64,000 nucleotides of DNA. Source: Pseudomonas frederiksbergensis. Lineage in GTDB: Bacteria; Pseudomonadota; Gammaproteobacteria; Pseudomonadales; Pseudomonadaceae. A program made the position numbers and the translations under genes. The notes under the pieces are model-generated. The model saw only the letters and a program-made list of their open reading frames with translations, was not told the origin of the DNA and made no database searches. This document shows positions 32,479 to 43,342 of this stretch, piece after piece. Each line of letters opens with the position of its first letter. Positions within the stretch are counted from its first letter, which is position 1. The DNA is taken from contig NZ_CP018319.1 of NCBI RefSeq assembly GCF_001952935.1, positions 1,415,501 through 1,479,500 of the forward strand. The letters run 5' to 3'.

Positions 32479-32510
32479 GCGCGCCAACAGCATAGAGGCG
32501 ATCCGGCGAC

Positions 32511-33560
<1,050 letters not shown>

Positions 33561-33762
33561 CTAGGCAACGCGTGGGTAAAAAAGTGCGGCAAACTCTAAC
33601 AACGACAGGGATTTTGGGCAAGGCGCCAATATGTTAAATTGGCCGCTTTTCTGTGCACCAACCCCCACAATCGCGGCCTTATGACCGTAGAAATGCGGTA
33701 GTGTTCCGACAATCTAACACACGGATAGCATCCGTTCTGTTTTCCTTCCACTGGAGAATCCC

Positions 33763-34050
33763 ATGACGCTTGAACGCTCCGACGTGGAAAAAATCGCTCA
33801 TTTGGCCTGTCTTGGCCTAGATGATGCCGATCTTCCACACATCACTTCGGCCCTGAACAGCATTCTGGGGCTGGTCGACGAAATGCAGGCGGTCAATACC
33901 GACGGTATCGAGCCGCTCGCCCACCCACTGGAAGCCAGCCAGCGCCTGCGTGCAGACGTCGTGACCGAGACCAATCATCGCGAGGCTTATCAGTCCATCG
34001 CACCAGCGGTCGAAAACGGCCTGTACCTGGTTCCGAAAGTCATCGACTAA
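33763..34050 (+). CDS. gatC: Aspartyl/glutamyl-tRNA amidotransferase subunit C
   Basis: 95-aa small subunit of GatCAB, which converts mischarged Asp-tRNA(Asn) or Glu-tRNA(Gln) to the amide form. Starts [19 protein letters not shown], typical of GatC, which wraps around GatA and GatB. It is 16 bp before gatA and divergent from mreB; the 214-bp intergenic region must hold both promoters, but none stands out clearly by eye. Confidence 0.95.
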   Translation: MTLERSDVEKIAHLACLGLDDADLPHITSALNSILGLVDEMQAVNTDGIEPLAHPLEASQRLRADVVTETNHREAYQSIAPAVENGLYLVPKVID

Positions 34051-34066
34051 AGGGAAAGAGCCTGCA

Positions 34067-35518
34067 ATGCATCAATTGACTCTGGCCGAGATCGCCCGCG
34101 GTCTCGCCGATAAAAAGTTTTCTTCCGAAGAGCTGACCAAAACCCTGCTGGCGCGTATCGCCCAGCTCGATCCGCAGCTCAACAGTTTCATCAGCCTCAC
34201 CGAAGACCTGGCGCTCCAGCAGGCGAAAGCCGCTGATGCACGCCGGGCCAATGGTGAGAGCGGTGCCCTGCTCGGTGCGCCGATTGCCCACAAAGACCTG
34301 TTCTGCACCCAGGGCATCCGCACCAGCTGCGGCTCGAAGATGCTCGACAACTTCAAAGCACCGTACGACGCCACTGTCGTTGCCAAGTTGGCCGCCGCGG
34401 GTGCCGTGACGCTGGGCAAGACCAACATGGACGAATTCGCCATGGGTTCGGCCAACGAGTCGAGCTACTACGGCGCAGTGAAAAACCCGTGGAACCTGGA
34501 ACACGTGCCCGGCGGTTCGTCCGGTGGCTCGGCCGCGGCCGTGGCCGCTCGCCTGTTGCCGGCCGCCACGGCGACCGACACCGGCGGCTCGATCCGCCAG
34601 CCCGCCGCGTTTACCAACCTGACCGGTCTGAAACCGACATACGGTCGCGTTTCGCGCTGGGGCATGATCGCCTACGCGTCCAGTCTCGATCAGGGCGGCC
34701 CGTTGGCACGCACGGCCGAAGACTGCGCGATCCTGCTGCAAGGCATGGCCGGTTTCGACCCGCAAGACTCCACCAGCATCGATGAGCCCGTGCCGGATTA
34801 CAGCGCCGGCCTCAACGGTTCGCTGCAAGGCCTGCGCATCGGCGTTCCTAAAGAGTATTTCAGCGCAGGACTCGACCCGCGCATTGCCGACCTGGTCATG
34901 GCCAGTGTCGAAGAGCTGAAAAAGCTCGGTGCCGTGGTCAAGGAAATCAGCCTGCCGAACATGCAACACGCGATCCCTGCGTACTACGTGATCGCCCCGG
35001 CGGAAGCATCTTCCAACCTGTCGCGTTTCGACGGTGTGCGTTTCGGTTATCGCTGCGAAGACCCGAAAAATCTGGAAGACCTGTACAAGCGTTCCCGTGG
35101 CGAAGGTTTCGGCCCGGAAGTGCAGCGCCGGATCATGGTCGGCGCCTACGCGTTGTCCGCTGGCTACTACGATGCTTACTACCTGAAGGCGCAGAAGATT
35201 CGCCGCCTGGTGAAGAACGACTTCATGGCGGCCTTCAACGAGGTCGACATCATCCTCGGCCCAACCACGCCAAACCCGGCCTGGAAGCTTGGCGCCAAAA
35301 GCAGCGACCCGGTTGCTGCGTACCTGGAAGACGTCTACACCATCACCGCCAACCTCGCCGGCCTGCCGGGCTTGTCCATGCCAGCCGGTTTTGTCGATGG
35401 TCTGCCGGTCGGCGTGCAATTGCTCGCCCCGTACTTCCAGGAAGGCCGTTTGCTCAACGTTGCGCACCAGTATCAGTTGAACACTGACTGGCACACCCGC
35501 ACCCCAACCGGCTTCTGA
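34067..35518 (+). CDS. gatA: Aspartyl/glutamyl-tRNA amidotransferase subunit A
   Basis: 483-aa amidase-signature subunit that releases ammonia from glutamine. The Ser-cisSer-Lys site is visible: lysine in PIAHKDLFC, the glycine-serine stretch [15 protein letters not shown], and the catalytic serine in [11 protein letters not shown]. Length is standard. Confidence 0.97.
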   Translation: MHQLTLAEIARGLADKKFSSEELTKTLLARIAQLDPQLNSFISLTEDLALQQAKAADARRANGESGALLGAPIAHKDLFCTQGIRTSCGSKMLDNFKAPYDATVVAKLAAAGAVTLGKTNMDEFAMGSANESSYYGAVKNPWNLEHVPGGSSGGSAAAVAARLLPAATATDTGGSIRQPAAFTNLTGLKPTYGRVSRWGMIAYASSLDQGGPLARTAEDCAILLQGMAGFDPQDSTSIDEPVPDYSAGLNGSLQGLRIGVPKEYFSAGLDPRIADLVMASVEELKKLGAVVKEISLPNMQHAIPAYYVIAPAEASSNLSRFDGVRFGYRCEDPKNLEDLYKRSRGEGFGPEVQRRIMVGAYALSAGYYDAYYLKAQKIRRLVKNDFMAAFNEVDIILGPTTPNPAWKLGAKSSDPVAAYLEDVYTITANLAGLPGLSMPAGFVDGLPVGVQLLAPYFQEGRLLNVAHQYQLNTDWHTRTPTGF

Positions 35519-35528
35519 GGAGAAACAC

Positions 35529-36974
35529 ATGCAATGGGAAGTCGTGATCGGGCTGGAGATTCATACCCAGCTCACTACCCGGTCGAAAATCTTTTCCGGT
35601 AGCTCCACCACCTTCGGTTCCGAGCCGAACACCCAGGCCAGCCTGGTTGACCTCGGCATGCCCGGCGTATTGCCGGTGCTGAACCAGGAAGCGGTGCGCA
35701 TGGCGGTGATGTTCGGTCTGGCGATCGATGCCGAGATCGGCCAGCACAACGTGTTCGCCCGTAAAAACTATTTCTACCCGGACCTGCCCAAGGGCTACCA
35801 GATCAGCCAGATGGAATTGCCGATCGTTGGCAAAGGCCACCTGGACATCGCAATGGAAGACGGCACGGTCAAGCGTGTCGGCATCACCCGTGCGCACCTG
35901 GAAGAAGACGCCGGTAAAAGCCTGCACGAAGAATTCAGCGGCGCCACCGGCATCGACCTGAACCGTGCCGGCACGCCGCTGCTGGAAATCGTCTCCGAGC
36001 CGGACATGCGCAGCGCCAAGGAAGCCGTGGCTTACGTCAAGGCGGTCCACGCGCTGGTCCGTTACCTGGGCATCTGCGACGGCAACATGGCCGAAGGCTC
36101 GCTGCGCTGCGACTGCAACGTGTCGATCCGCCCGAAAGGCCAGGTTGAGTTCGGCACGCGCTGCGAGATCAAGAACGTCAACTCGTTCCGCTTCATCGAG
36201 AAGGCGATCAACACCGAAGTGCAACGTCAGATCGAGTTGATCGAAGACGGCGGCCGGGTGATCCAGCAGACTCGCCTGTACGATCCGAACAAGGACGAGA
36301 CCCGTCCGATGCGCAGCAAAGAGGAAGCCAACGACTACCGTTACTTCCCCGATCCGGACCTGCTGCCTGTGGTCATCGAGAACTCGTTCCTCGACGACGT
36401 GCGCGCCACCCTGCCGGAATTGCCACCACAGAAACGCGAGCGCTTCCAGGCGCAGTTCGGTCTGTCGGTCTACGACGCCAGCGTCCTGGCCACCAGCCGC
36501 GAGCAAGCCGATTACTTCGAGAAAGTCGCGAGCATCGGCGGCGACGCCAAACTGGCGGCCAACTGGGTGATGGTTGAACTGGGCAGCCTGTTGAACAAAC
36601 AGGGCCTGGACATCGACCAGTCGCCGGTCTCGGCCGAACAACTGGGCGGCATGCTGCTGCGCATCACCGACAACACCATCTCCGGCAAAATCGCCAAAGT
36701 GGTGTTTGAGGCCATGGCCAACGGCGAAGGCAGCGCGGACGAGATCATCGAAAAGCGCGGCTTGAAGCAAGTGACCGACACCGGCGCGATCTCGGCGGTG
36801 CTGGACGAGATGCTCGCGGCCAACGCCGAACAGGTTGAACAATACCGCGCGGCAGACGAAGCCAAACGCGGCAAGATGTTCGGCTTCTTCGTCGGCCAGG
36901 CCATGAAAGCGTCCAAAGGCAAGGCCAACCCGCAACAGGTCAACGAACTGCTGAAAAGCAAGCTCGAAGGCTGA
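35529..36974 (+). CDS. gatB: Aspartyl/glutamyl-tRNA amidotransferase subunit B
   Basis: 481-aa kinase-like and tRNA-binding subunit. Starts [15 protein letters not shown]; the block [16 protein letters not shown] and the zinc/metal-site region are typical, and the C-terminal YqeY-like helical domain (about 330-480) ends [16 protein letters not shown]. It is 10 bp after gatA. Confidence 0.97.
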   Translation: MQWEVVIGLEIHTQLTTRSKIFSGSSTTFGSEPNTQASLVDLGMPGVLPVLNQEAVRMAVMFGLAIDAEIGQHNVFARKNYFYPDLPKGYQISQMELPIVGKGHLDIAMEDGTVKRVGITRAHLEEDAGKSLHEEFSGATGIDLNRAGTPLLEIVSEPDMRSAKEAVAYVKAVHALVRYLGICDGNMAEGSLRCDCNVSIRPKGQVEFGTRCEIKNVNSFRFIEKAINTEVQRQIELIEDGGRVIQQTRLYDPNKDETRPMRSKEEANDYRYFPDPDLLPVVIENSFLDDVRATLPELPPQKRERFQAQFGLSVYDASVLATSREQADYFEKVASIGGDAKLAANWVMVELGSLLNKQGLDIDQSPVSAEQLGGMLLRITDNTISGKIAKVVFEAMANGEGSADEIIEKRGLKQVTDTGAISAVLDEMLAANAEQVEQYRAADEAKRGKMFGFFVGQAMKASKGKANPQQVNELLKSKLEG

Positions 36975-37011
36975 TGAGCATGGAGCCAGTTTTAAAGCCT
37001 GGCTCTATTCC

Positions 37012-37101
37012 CTGTGGGAGCGAGCCTGCTCGCGATGACGGCGGCACATCCATCATTGATGTGACTGACAGTCCGCCATCGCGAGCAGGCTCGCTCCCAC
37101 A
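37012..37101. repeat. REP doublet (REPIN)
   Basis: Inverted GTGGGAGCGAGCCTGCTCGCGA copies at about 37012-37036 and 37076-37101, between gatB and the RlpA-type gene. The right copy ends about 22 bp before the ATG of that gene, so it lies in its leader. Confidence 0.85.
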
Positions 37102-37123
37102 TTTGTTTTTGGGAGCCTTCCAA

Positions 37124-37498
37124 ATGAAGCGTCTGCTCAGTGCCTGCGCCCTGCTCTCTCTGCTGGCCGGTTGCGCCAGCACGGATATTGTTGATCCACA
37201 CGGCTACGACAAGACCGGCGTAGCTTCGTATTACGGCGCCAAACACCATGGCAAACGCACCGCCAGCGGCGAGCGTTTCAACCAGCACGGCCTGACCGCC
37301 GCTCATCGCCAGTTGCCGTTCGGCACCCGGGTGAAGATTACCAACCTCAATAACGACAGATCCTGCGTGGTGCGCGTCAACGACCGAGGGCCATACTCAC
37401 GTGGGCGCCTGATCGATGTTTCACGCGAAGCGGCCGAACAGTTGGGCATGCTGCGCAGTGGCACCGCGAAGGTTCGCGTGCAAGCCCTCGACGACTGA
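37124..37498 (+). CDS. RlpA-like septal ring lytic transglycosylase lipoprotein
   Basis: 124-aa lipoprotein: signal peptide with lipobox LLAGC, then a double-psi beta-barrel (about 38-120, GVASYYGAKHHGKRTASGE, VVRVNDRGPYSRGR). RlpA-family members cut glycan strands lacking stem peptides. This one has no C-terminal SPOR domain, so it is a short paralogue rather than full RlpA. The ATG at 37124 excludes the REP-derived N-terminal extension. Confidence 0.85.
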   Translation: MKRLLSACALLSLLAGCASTDIVDPHGYDKTGVASYYGAKHHGKRTASGERFNQHGLTAAHRQLPFGTRVKITNLNNDRSCVVRVNDRGPYSRGRLIDVSREAAEQLGMLRSGTAKVRVQALDD

Positions 37499-37548
37499 TA
37501 GACGGAGCGCTGACCATTTTCGGACTTGCCGATATACCCCTGATCAGC

Positions 37549-38610
37549 GTGATTGAATTGCTCAGCGGCCTGCTATTGCTGATCGCCGGCGCCGAGCTGA
37601 TGGTGCGCGCCGCTGTGCGCCTGGCCGCACGTTTGCATGTACGACCGCTGATTATCGGCCTGACCATCGTCGCTCTCGGCAGCAGCGCACCGCAGATGGC
37701 GGTCAGCCTGCAAGCCACCCTGGCGCAGAACGCCGACATTGCCGTCGGCAGCGTGATCGGCAGCAGCATCTTCAACATCCTCGTCACCCTCGGGCTCTCG
37801 GCGCTGATCATCCCGCTGCGGGTTTCACGGCAGCTGGTGCGCCTGGATATTCCGCTGATGATCGGCGCCAGTCTTTTGGTGTTCGTCTTGGCGTGGAACG
37901 AAGAACTGACCCGCGCCGATGGCGTGATGCTGCTGGCGGCGATGGCGCTGTATCTAGGCCTGTTGCTGCGCCAGTCGCGGCACTCGACCCGCCCGCAATC
38001 GACCCGCCACGAAGTCCCGCAAGCACCATGGATCAGCAGTCTGCTGATGATCGTCGCGGGATTGGCGATGCTGGTCTATGCCGGGCACTTGCTGCTGGGC
38101 GCGGCGGTTTCGGTCGCGACTGATCTGGGGTTGTCGGAACGGATCATCGGCCTGACCATCGTCGCTGTCAGCACCTCCCTGCCCGAACTGGCGACCTCGT
38201 TGATCGCCGCCTTGCGTGGTGAGCGCGACATCGCCGTGGGCAACGTGATCGGCAGCAACCTGTTCAACCTCTTGGGCGTGCTCGGGCTTACCGCCTTGAT
38301 CGCGCCGTCGCCGCTGTCGGTATCGCCCAACGCCCTGGATTTCGACTTGCCGGTGATGCTCGGCGTCGCGGTGTTGTGCCTGCCGGTGTTCTATTCCGGT
38401 TATCGGGTGACTCGCGCCGAAGGATTGCTGTTCTTGGGTTTGTACCTGGCCTATGGGCTGCACGTGGTGTCGTTCACCACCGGCATGCCGCTGGCCGGCA
38501 AGCTTGAACACCTGATGCTGTTTTTCGTCCTGCCGGCGCTGGGGGCGTTTTTGCTGTTCACCTCGCTGCGCGCCTGGCGTCGCCAACACCACAAGAGGGA
38601 ATTGCCATGA
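37549..38610 (+). CDS. CaCA family calcium/sodium antiporter-like protein
   Basis: 353-aa membrane protein with two five-helix halves of the Ca/cation antiporter superfamily. The second alpha repeat is standard (STSLPELATS, GNVIGSNLFNLLGVLG); the first reads GSSAPQMAVS, with Gln in place of the usual ion-binding Glu. The GTG at 37549 has no ribosome site; the open frame extends upstream to an ATT at 37516 with GGAG 8 nt before it, so the protein may be 11 residues longer. The stop overlaps the next start (ATGA). Confidence 0.85.
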   Translation: MIELLSGLLLLIAGAELMVRAAVRLAARLHVRPLIIGLTIVALGSSAPQMAVSLQATLAQNADIAVGSVIGSSIFNILVTLGLSALIIPLRVSRQLVRLDIPLMIGASLLVFVLAWNEELTRADGVMLLAAMALYLGLLLRQSRHSTRPQSTRHEVPQAPWISSLLMIVAGLAMLVYAGHLLLGAAVSVATDLGLSERIIGLTIVAVSTSLPELATSLIAALRGERDIAVGNVIGSNLFNLLGVLGLTALIAPSPLSVSPNALDFDLPVMLGVAVLCLPVFYSGYRVTRAEGLLFLGLYLAYGLHVVSFTTGMPLAGKLEHLMLFFVLPALGAFLLFTSLRAWRRQHHKRELP

Positions 38611-38987
38611 GCACTGATAAAAAGCCTGGGATTGAAGTCCGACGCCAAGTGATGGGCGACGCCTTCGTCGACCGCGCCTTGGGCAACGCCACCGAGTTCA
38701 CCCAGCCGCTGCAGGATTTCGTCAACGAGCACGCCTGGGGCGGGGTCTGGAACCGTGAAGGTCTGCCGTTGAAAACCCGCAGCCTGATCACCCTCGCCGC
38801 GCTGACCGCGTTGAAGTGCCCGCAGGAATTGAAAGGCCACGTGCGCGGCGCGCTGAACAATGGCTGCACGGTGGAAGAGATTCGCGAAGCGTTGCTGCAT
38901 TGTGCGGTGTATGCCGGTGTGCCGGCGGCGATCGATGCGTTTCGCGCGGCGCAGGAAGTGATTGATAGCTACCAGAAGCCGGAGTAA
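38607..38987 (+). CDS. Carboxymuconolactone decarboxylase family protein
   Basis: 126-aa CMD/AhpD-like helical protein. The segment ALKCPQELKGHVRGALNNGCTVEEIREALLH carries the conserved Cys, Glu and His residues of the family. Closest in layout to 4-carboxymuconolactone decarboxylase (PcaC), but no other protocatechuate genes are nearby, so the substrate is uncertain; it may be a peroxidase-like or decarboxylase side activity. It starts within the antiporter stop codon. Confidence 0.82.
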   Translation: MSTDKKPGIEVRRQVMGDAFVDRALGNATEFTQPLQDFVNEHAWGGVWNREGLPLKTRSLITLAALTALKCPQELKGHVRGALNNGCTVEEIREALLHCAVYAGVPAAIDAFRAAQEVIDSYQKPE

Positions 38988-39018
38988 TCGGCTGGCGTTT
39001 GTGGTGTTGGAAAAATTG

Positions 39019-39087
39019 CTATCGCGAGCAGGCTCACTCCCACATTGGGAATGCATTCCCCTGTGGGAGTGAGCCTGCTCGCGATGA
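39019..39087. repeat. REP doublet (REPIN)
   Basis: Inverted copies at 39019-39044 and 39062-39087 with the variant core GAGTGAGCCTGCTCGCGA, between convergent genes. The spacer is short (about 17 bp). Confidence 0.8.
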
Positions 39088-39116
39088 GGCCCTGAAGAAC
39101 ACCGCAAATCCCGGGG

Positions 39117-40058
39117 CTAAATCCACCCACCCCACTGCAACAAAAAGATCCCGATGTTGGTGGTGACCGCCGCCATCAACGTGGTGATTACGATGATCGC
39201 TGCCGCCAGTTCATGATTGCCATCGGCCTGACGGGCCATGACAAAACTGGCCGCGGCGGTCGGGCTGCCGAAGTACAAGAACAGAATCCCCAGCTCCGCC
39301 CCCCGAAAGCCCCACAGCCACGCCCCCAGCGTCGCCAGAATCGGCAGGCCGATCATCTTCACCAAGCTTGAGCTCAGCGCCATGTTGCCGCTTTTGCGCA
39401 GCGCTGCCAGCGACAGCGTGCCGCCGATGCAGATCAACGCCAACGGCAAGGTGGTTTGCGCCAGGTACTGGCCGGACTTTTCCAGCCATCCCGGCAAACC
39501 GATTTCGAAATAGGCAAACGGCGCCGCGGCAAACACGCTGATGATCAGCGGATTGACCATCACGCTTTTGCAGATACTCCACGGGTCGGACTTGATTACC
39601 GGACTGTAAACCGCCAGCACAATGGTCGAAAGCGTGTTGTAAAACAGGATCACCAACGCCGCAAGAATCGCCCCGAGGGAAATCCCGTAGTCACCGTACA
39701 TGCTCGCCGCCAACGCGAGCCCGATGACCCCGTTGTTACCGCGAAACGCGCCTTGGGTGTAGATGCCTCGGTCTTCGCGGGGGCACTTCCAGATCGCCCA
39801 GCCCCAGGCAATCGCAAAACACAGCAGCGTCGCGATCGAGAAATAGATCAGCAGCGCCGGTTGCAGCGCGGCGTGCAGGTCGGCATGCAGGATGCCCAGA
39901 AACAGCAACGCCGGCATGGTGACGTTAAACACCAGGGCCGACGCAGTGTGGATGAAGTTGTCGTTGATCCAGTCGATGCGCTTGAGCAACACCCCCAGAA
40001 ACAGCATGGCAAACACCGGCGCGGTGATGTTCAGGGTTTCGAGGAAGATAGCCAGCAT
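39117..40058 (-). CDS. AEC family transporter
   Basis: 313-aa auxin-efflux-carrier family protein with about ten hydrophobic helices. FRGNNGVIGLALAASMYGDYG fits the conserved AEC helix-break region. Bacterial members move malate, malonate or other carboxylates. No specific substrate can be given. Its ribosome site is weak, and the upstream gap to the galactarate operon holds a REP doublet. Confidence 0.82.
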   Translation of the reverse strand: MLAIFLETLNITAPVFAMLFLGVLLKRIDWINDNFIHTASALVFNVTMPALLFLGILHADLHAALQPALLIYFSIATLLCFAIAWGWAIWKCPREDRGIYTQGAFRGNNGVIGLALAASMYGDYGISLGAILAALVILFYNTLSTIVLAVYSPVIKSDPWSICKSVMVNPLIISVFAAAPFAYFEIGLPGWLEKSGQYLAQTTLPLALICIGGTLSLAALRKSGNMALSSSLVKMIGLPILATLGAWLWGFRGAELGILFLYFGSPTAAASFVMARQADGNHELAAAIIVITTLMAAVTTNIGIFLLQWGGWI

Positions 40059-40135
40059 GCCGGGGGTAACCTTGGGTGAGCGTCGTTAGGGGGCTAATGA
40101 TAAGCCAGCAAGTCCCCCGGCGTCTGGTAGACCGT

Positions 40136-40229
40136 CTTCGCGAGCAAGCCCGCTCCCACATGGGATCTTCTTTGTTGCACAAATTGCGTGAACACTAAAG
40201 ATCACTGTGGGAGCGGGCTTGCTCGCGAA
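40136..40229. repeat. REP doublet (REPIN)
   Basis: Inverted GTGGGAGCGGGCTTGCTCGCGA copies at about 40136-40160 and 40206-40229, between the AEC gene start and the end of the galactarate dehydratase gene. The remaining gap shows nothing else clear. Confidence 0.85.
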
Positions 40230-40244
40230 ACAGGCGACGCGGTC

Positions 40245-41798
40245 TCAGGTGATCGGCGCAGGGTTGAACAAGGTGATGTCGTTGTGCAGCTTATGCTGCT
40301 CCGCCCACGTCTGTTTCTTGCCGCTGGCCACATCCAGGTAGTAGTGGAACAACTCCCAGCCCAGGTCCTCAATCGAGGCCCGCCCGGTGGCAATCCGCCC
40401 GGCATCGATGTCGATCAGGTCTGGCCAACGCTGCGCCAGCTCGGTGCGGGTCGACACCTTCACCACCGGCGCCATCGCCAAACCATACGGCGTGCCACGC
40501 CCGGTGGTGAACACGTGCAGGTTCATCCCCGCCGCCAATTGCAACGTCCCGCAGACAAAATCACTGGCCGGGGTCGCGCAGAAAATCAGCCCTTTGCGCT
40601 TGAACCGCTCGCCTGGGCCCAGCACCCCGTTGATCGCGCTGCTGCCGGATTTGACGATCGAGCCCAGAGACTTCTCGACAATGTTCGACAACCCGCCCTT
40701 CTTGTTCCCCGGCGTGGTGTTGGCACTGCGGTCCGCTTCGCCCTTGGCCAGGTAACGGTCGTACCAGTCCATCTCGCGCACCAGTTCCTTGGCGACTTCC
40801 TCGGTTTCGGCGCGGGACGTCAGCAAGTAAATCGCGTCGCGAACCTCGGTGACTTCGGAAAACATCACCGTCGCACCGGCCCGCAACAACAGGTCCGAGG
40901 CATAACCCAACGCCGGGTTGGCGGTGATCCCGGAAAACGCATCGCTGCCGCCACACTGCATGCCGAGGATCAGCTCGGACGCCGGCACGGTTTCCCGGCG
41001 ACGTTGATCGAGCTTCTTCAAACGGGTCTCGGCCAGCGCCATGATCTGCTCGATCATCTCGGTGAAACCGTGACTCGAATCCTGCAAGCGGTACAGCCAC
41101 GGATCGCTCAAATCCACCGAGCTGTCGTTCTCGTGCATCACCTGCCCGGCCTGCAATTTCTCGCAGCCCAGGCTGATGACCAAGGCTTCGCCACCCAGGT
41201 TCGGGTTACGCGCCAGGTTGCGCACGGTACGGATCGGGATGTACGCGTCAGTCGCGGTAATCGCCACGCCACAACCGTAACTGTGGGTCAGCGCGACCAC
41301 GTCATCGACGTGCGGATACTTGGGCAGCAACTCGTCCTTGATGCGCTTGACCGCATGGTCCAGCACCCCGGTGACGCACTGAACCGTGGTGGTGATCCCG
41401 AGAATATTGCGCGTGCCGACCGTGCCGTCGGCATTGCGATAACCCTCGAACGTGAAGCCTTCCAGCGGTGCCTGCGCCGCCGGGACTTCGGTGGACAGCG
41501 GCAAGCTGTCCAGCGGTGGCGCGGTGGGCATGCGCAGTTGATCTTCCTTGACCCAGCTGCCGCGCGGAATCGGCTGCAAGGCGTAGCCGATGGTCTGCCC
41601 GTAACGAATCACCTGGCCACCTTCGGGAATGTCTTCCAGGGTGACCTTATGGCTCTGTGGCACGAAATCCACGGTGACCAGGCCGTCCGGAAATTCGGTG
41701 CCGGCCAGCACGCCTTGGTCATTGACCACGATCACGACGTTGTCCCGCTCGTGCAGGCGGATGTAGCGCGGCGAGTCGGAATGTTCAATCAACTGCAT
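40245..41798 (-). CDS. garD: Galactarate dehydratase
   Basis: 517-aa UxaA/GarD family metal-dependent dehydratase. An N-terminal SAF-like domain (about 1-90) is followed by the large catalytic domain with [27 protein letters not shown] and [19 protein letters not shown]. It makes 5-dehydro-4-deoxy-glucarate from galactarate, which KdgD and the semialdehyde dehydrogenase of this cluster take to 2-oxoglutarate. It is 11 bp after the transporter and has AGGAG before the ATG. Confidence 0.92.
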   Translation of the reverse strand: MQLIEHSDSPRYIRLHERDNVVIVVNDQGVLAGTEFPDGLVTVDFVPQSHKVTLEDIPEGGQVIRYGQTIGYALQPIPRGSWVKEDQLRMPTAPPLDSLPLSTEVPAAQAPLEGFTFEGYRNADGTVGTRNILGITTTVQCVTGVLDHAVKRIKDELLPKYPHVDDVVALTHSYGCGVAITATDAYIPIRTVRNLARNPNLGGEALVISLGCEKLQAGQVMHENDSSVDLSDPWLYRLQDSSHGFTEMIEQIMALAETRLKKLDQRRRETVPASELILGMQCGGSDAFSGITANPALGYASDLLLRAGATVMFSEVTEVRDAIYLLTSRAETEEVAKELVREMDWYDRYLAKGEADRSANTTPGNKKGGLSNIVEKSLGSIVKSGSSAINGVLGPGERFKRKGLIFCATPASDFVCGTLQLAAGMNLHVFTTGRGTPYGLAMAPVVKVSTRTELAQRWPDLIDIDAGRIATGRASIEDLGWELFHYYLDVASGKKQTWAEQHKLHNDITLFNPAPIT

Positions 41799-41809
41799 GA
41801 CGCCGCTCC

Positions 41810-43177
41810 TCAGGAATGCGCTTCAGATAATTTGCTGTTGGTTTCAGGACCGCTGACGGGCGGCTCTTTCAACACCACACGTTTGATCGGACCGACGATT
41901 ACCAGGTAGCTGAACACCGCGACCAGCGCGTTGCAACCGACAAACACCAGCGCCCATTTGAACGAACCGGTGGAGCTGATGATGTAGCCGATGACAATCG
42001 GGGTGGTGATCGAAGCGATGTTGCCGAAGGTGTTGAACAGGCCACCGCTGAGACCGGCGATCTGTTTTGGCGAGGTGTCAGAGACCACGGCCCAACCCAG
42101 CGCACCCACGCCTTTGCCAAAGAATGCCAGGGCCATGAAGCCGACGACCATCCATTCAACGTCAACGTAGTTGCAGGCCACGATGCTGCTGGAGACCAGC
42201 AAGCCAGCAATGATCGGCGCCTTGCGGGCGAAGGTCAGTGAATGACCTTTGCGCAGCAGGTAGTCGGAAATCACCCCGCCGAGCACACCACCGATGAAGC
42301 CGCAGATCGCCGGCAACGAGGCAATGAAACCGGCCTTGAGGATGGTCATGCCGCGTTCTTGCACCAGGTACACCGGGAACCAGGTCAGGAAGAAGTAGGT
42401 GATGCCGTTGATGCAGTACTGGCCCAGATACACGCCAAGCATCATGCGGTTGGTCAGCAACTGGCGGATGTAGTCCCACTTCGGACCGTCGCCTTTTTTG
42501 CCTTTGCCTTTGTCCTGGTCCATGTCGACCATGCCGCCGTTGTCGGCGATGTGCTTGAACTCGGCGTCGTTGATCATCGGGTGCTGGCGCGGGCTGTAGA
42601 TCACCTTCAGCCAGATCCCCGAGAAGATGATGCCGATCACGCCCATGACGATGAACACGTGCTGCCAGCCGAAGCTATAGACGATCCAGCCCATCAGCGG
42701 CGCAAACAACACGGTGGCGAAGTACTGCGCCGAGTTGAAAATCGCCGACGCCGTACCGCGTTCAGCGGTCGGGAACCAGGCCGCCACAATGCGTGCATTA
42801 CCGGGGAAGGATGGCGCTTCGGCCAGGCCCACCAGGAAGCGCAGCATAAACAGCGCAACCACCGCCGTGGACATGCCGAACTCACCGACATAGCCCTGCA
42901 GCACGGTGAACAGCGACCAGGTGAAGATGCTGAGCGCGTAGATTTTTTTCGAGCCGAAACGGTCCAGCAACCAGCCACCGGGAATTTGCCCGGCCACGTA
43001 GGCCCAACCGAATGCAGAGAAGATGTAACCGAGGGTGACCGCGTCGATGCCGAGGTCTTTTTGCAGGCTGGAGCCTGCGATGGCGATGGTAGCCCGGTCG
43101 GCGTAGTTGATCGTGGTCACCAGAAAAAGCATGAGCAAAATCAAATAGCGGACGTGGGTCGGCTTGGTCGCTTGCAT
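41810..43177 (-). CDS. gudP: MFS transporter, glucarate/galactarate type
   Basis: 455-aa major facilitator with 12 predicted helices of the anion:cation symporter (GudP/ExuT) family. Starts [21 protein letters not shown], and [12 protein letters not shown] is the helix 2-3 motif. A central cytoplasmic loop is Lys-rich ([14 protein letters not shown]). It likely imports galactarate and glucarate with protons. GGGAG lies 9 nt before the ATG. Symbol by family and context. Confidence 0.87.
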   Translation of the reverse strand: MQATKPTHVRYLILLMLFLVTTINYADRATIAIAGSSLQKDLGIDAVTLGYIFSAFGWAYVAGQIPGGWLLDRFGSKKIYALSIFTWSLFTVLQGYVGEFGMSTAVVALFMLRFLVGLAEAPSFPGNARIVAAWFPTAERGTASAIFNSAQYFATVLFAPLMGWIVYSFGWQHVFIVMGVIGIIFSGIWLKVIYSPRQHPMINDAEFKHIADNGGMVDMDQDKGKGKKGDGPKWDYIRQLLTNRMMLGVYLGQYCINGITYFFLTWFPVYLVQERGMTILKAGFIASLPAICGFIGGVLGGVISDYLLRKGHSLTFARKAPIIAGLLVSSSIVACNYVDVEWMVVGFMALAFFGKGVGALGWAVVSDTSPKQIAGLSGGLFNTFGNIASITTPIVIGYIISSTGSFKWALVFVGCNALVAVFSYLVIVGPIKRVVLKEPPVSGPETNSKLSEAHS

Positions 43178-43230
43178 GTAGATGTACTCCCACTGATTAT
43201 TTTTATGCGCGGGTGAATCTTTGGTTTTTC

Positions 43231-43331
43231 TGTGGGAGCGAGCCTGCTCGCGATAGTGGTCAACGATGACGCGGGGGCATCAGGTTTACCGCCGCGACCT
43301 CAAGACCATCGCGAGCAGGCTCGCTCCTACA
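43231..43331. repeat. REP doublet inside the galactarate operon
   Basis: Inverted GTGGGAGCGAGCCTGCTCGCGA copies at 43231-43254 and 43308-43331 in the 165-bp gap between the dehydrogenase and transporter genes. In transcribed RNA this would form a large stem that can stabilise the upstream message or dampen downstream expression. Confidence 0.85.
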
Positions 43332-43342
43332 AGGGTGTTGCG

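Noticed and set aside
37012..37101. Repeated GTGGGAGCGAGC elements as a CRISPR or phage attachment site
   Set aside because: They occur as inverted pairs scattered over the window, not as evenly spaced direct repeats; this is the REP/REPIN pattern.
36974..37123. 50-codon N-terminal extension of the RlpA-like gene
   Set aside because: It is translated REP sequence; the ATG at 37124 begins a proper lipoprotein signal.
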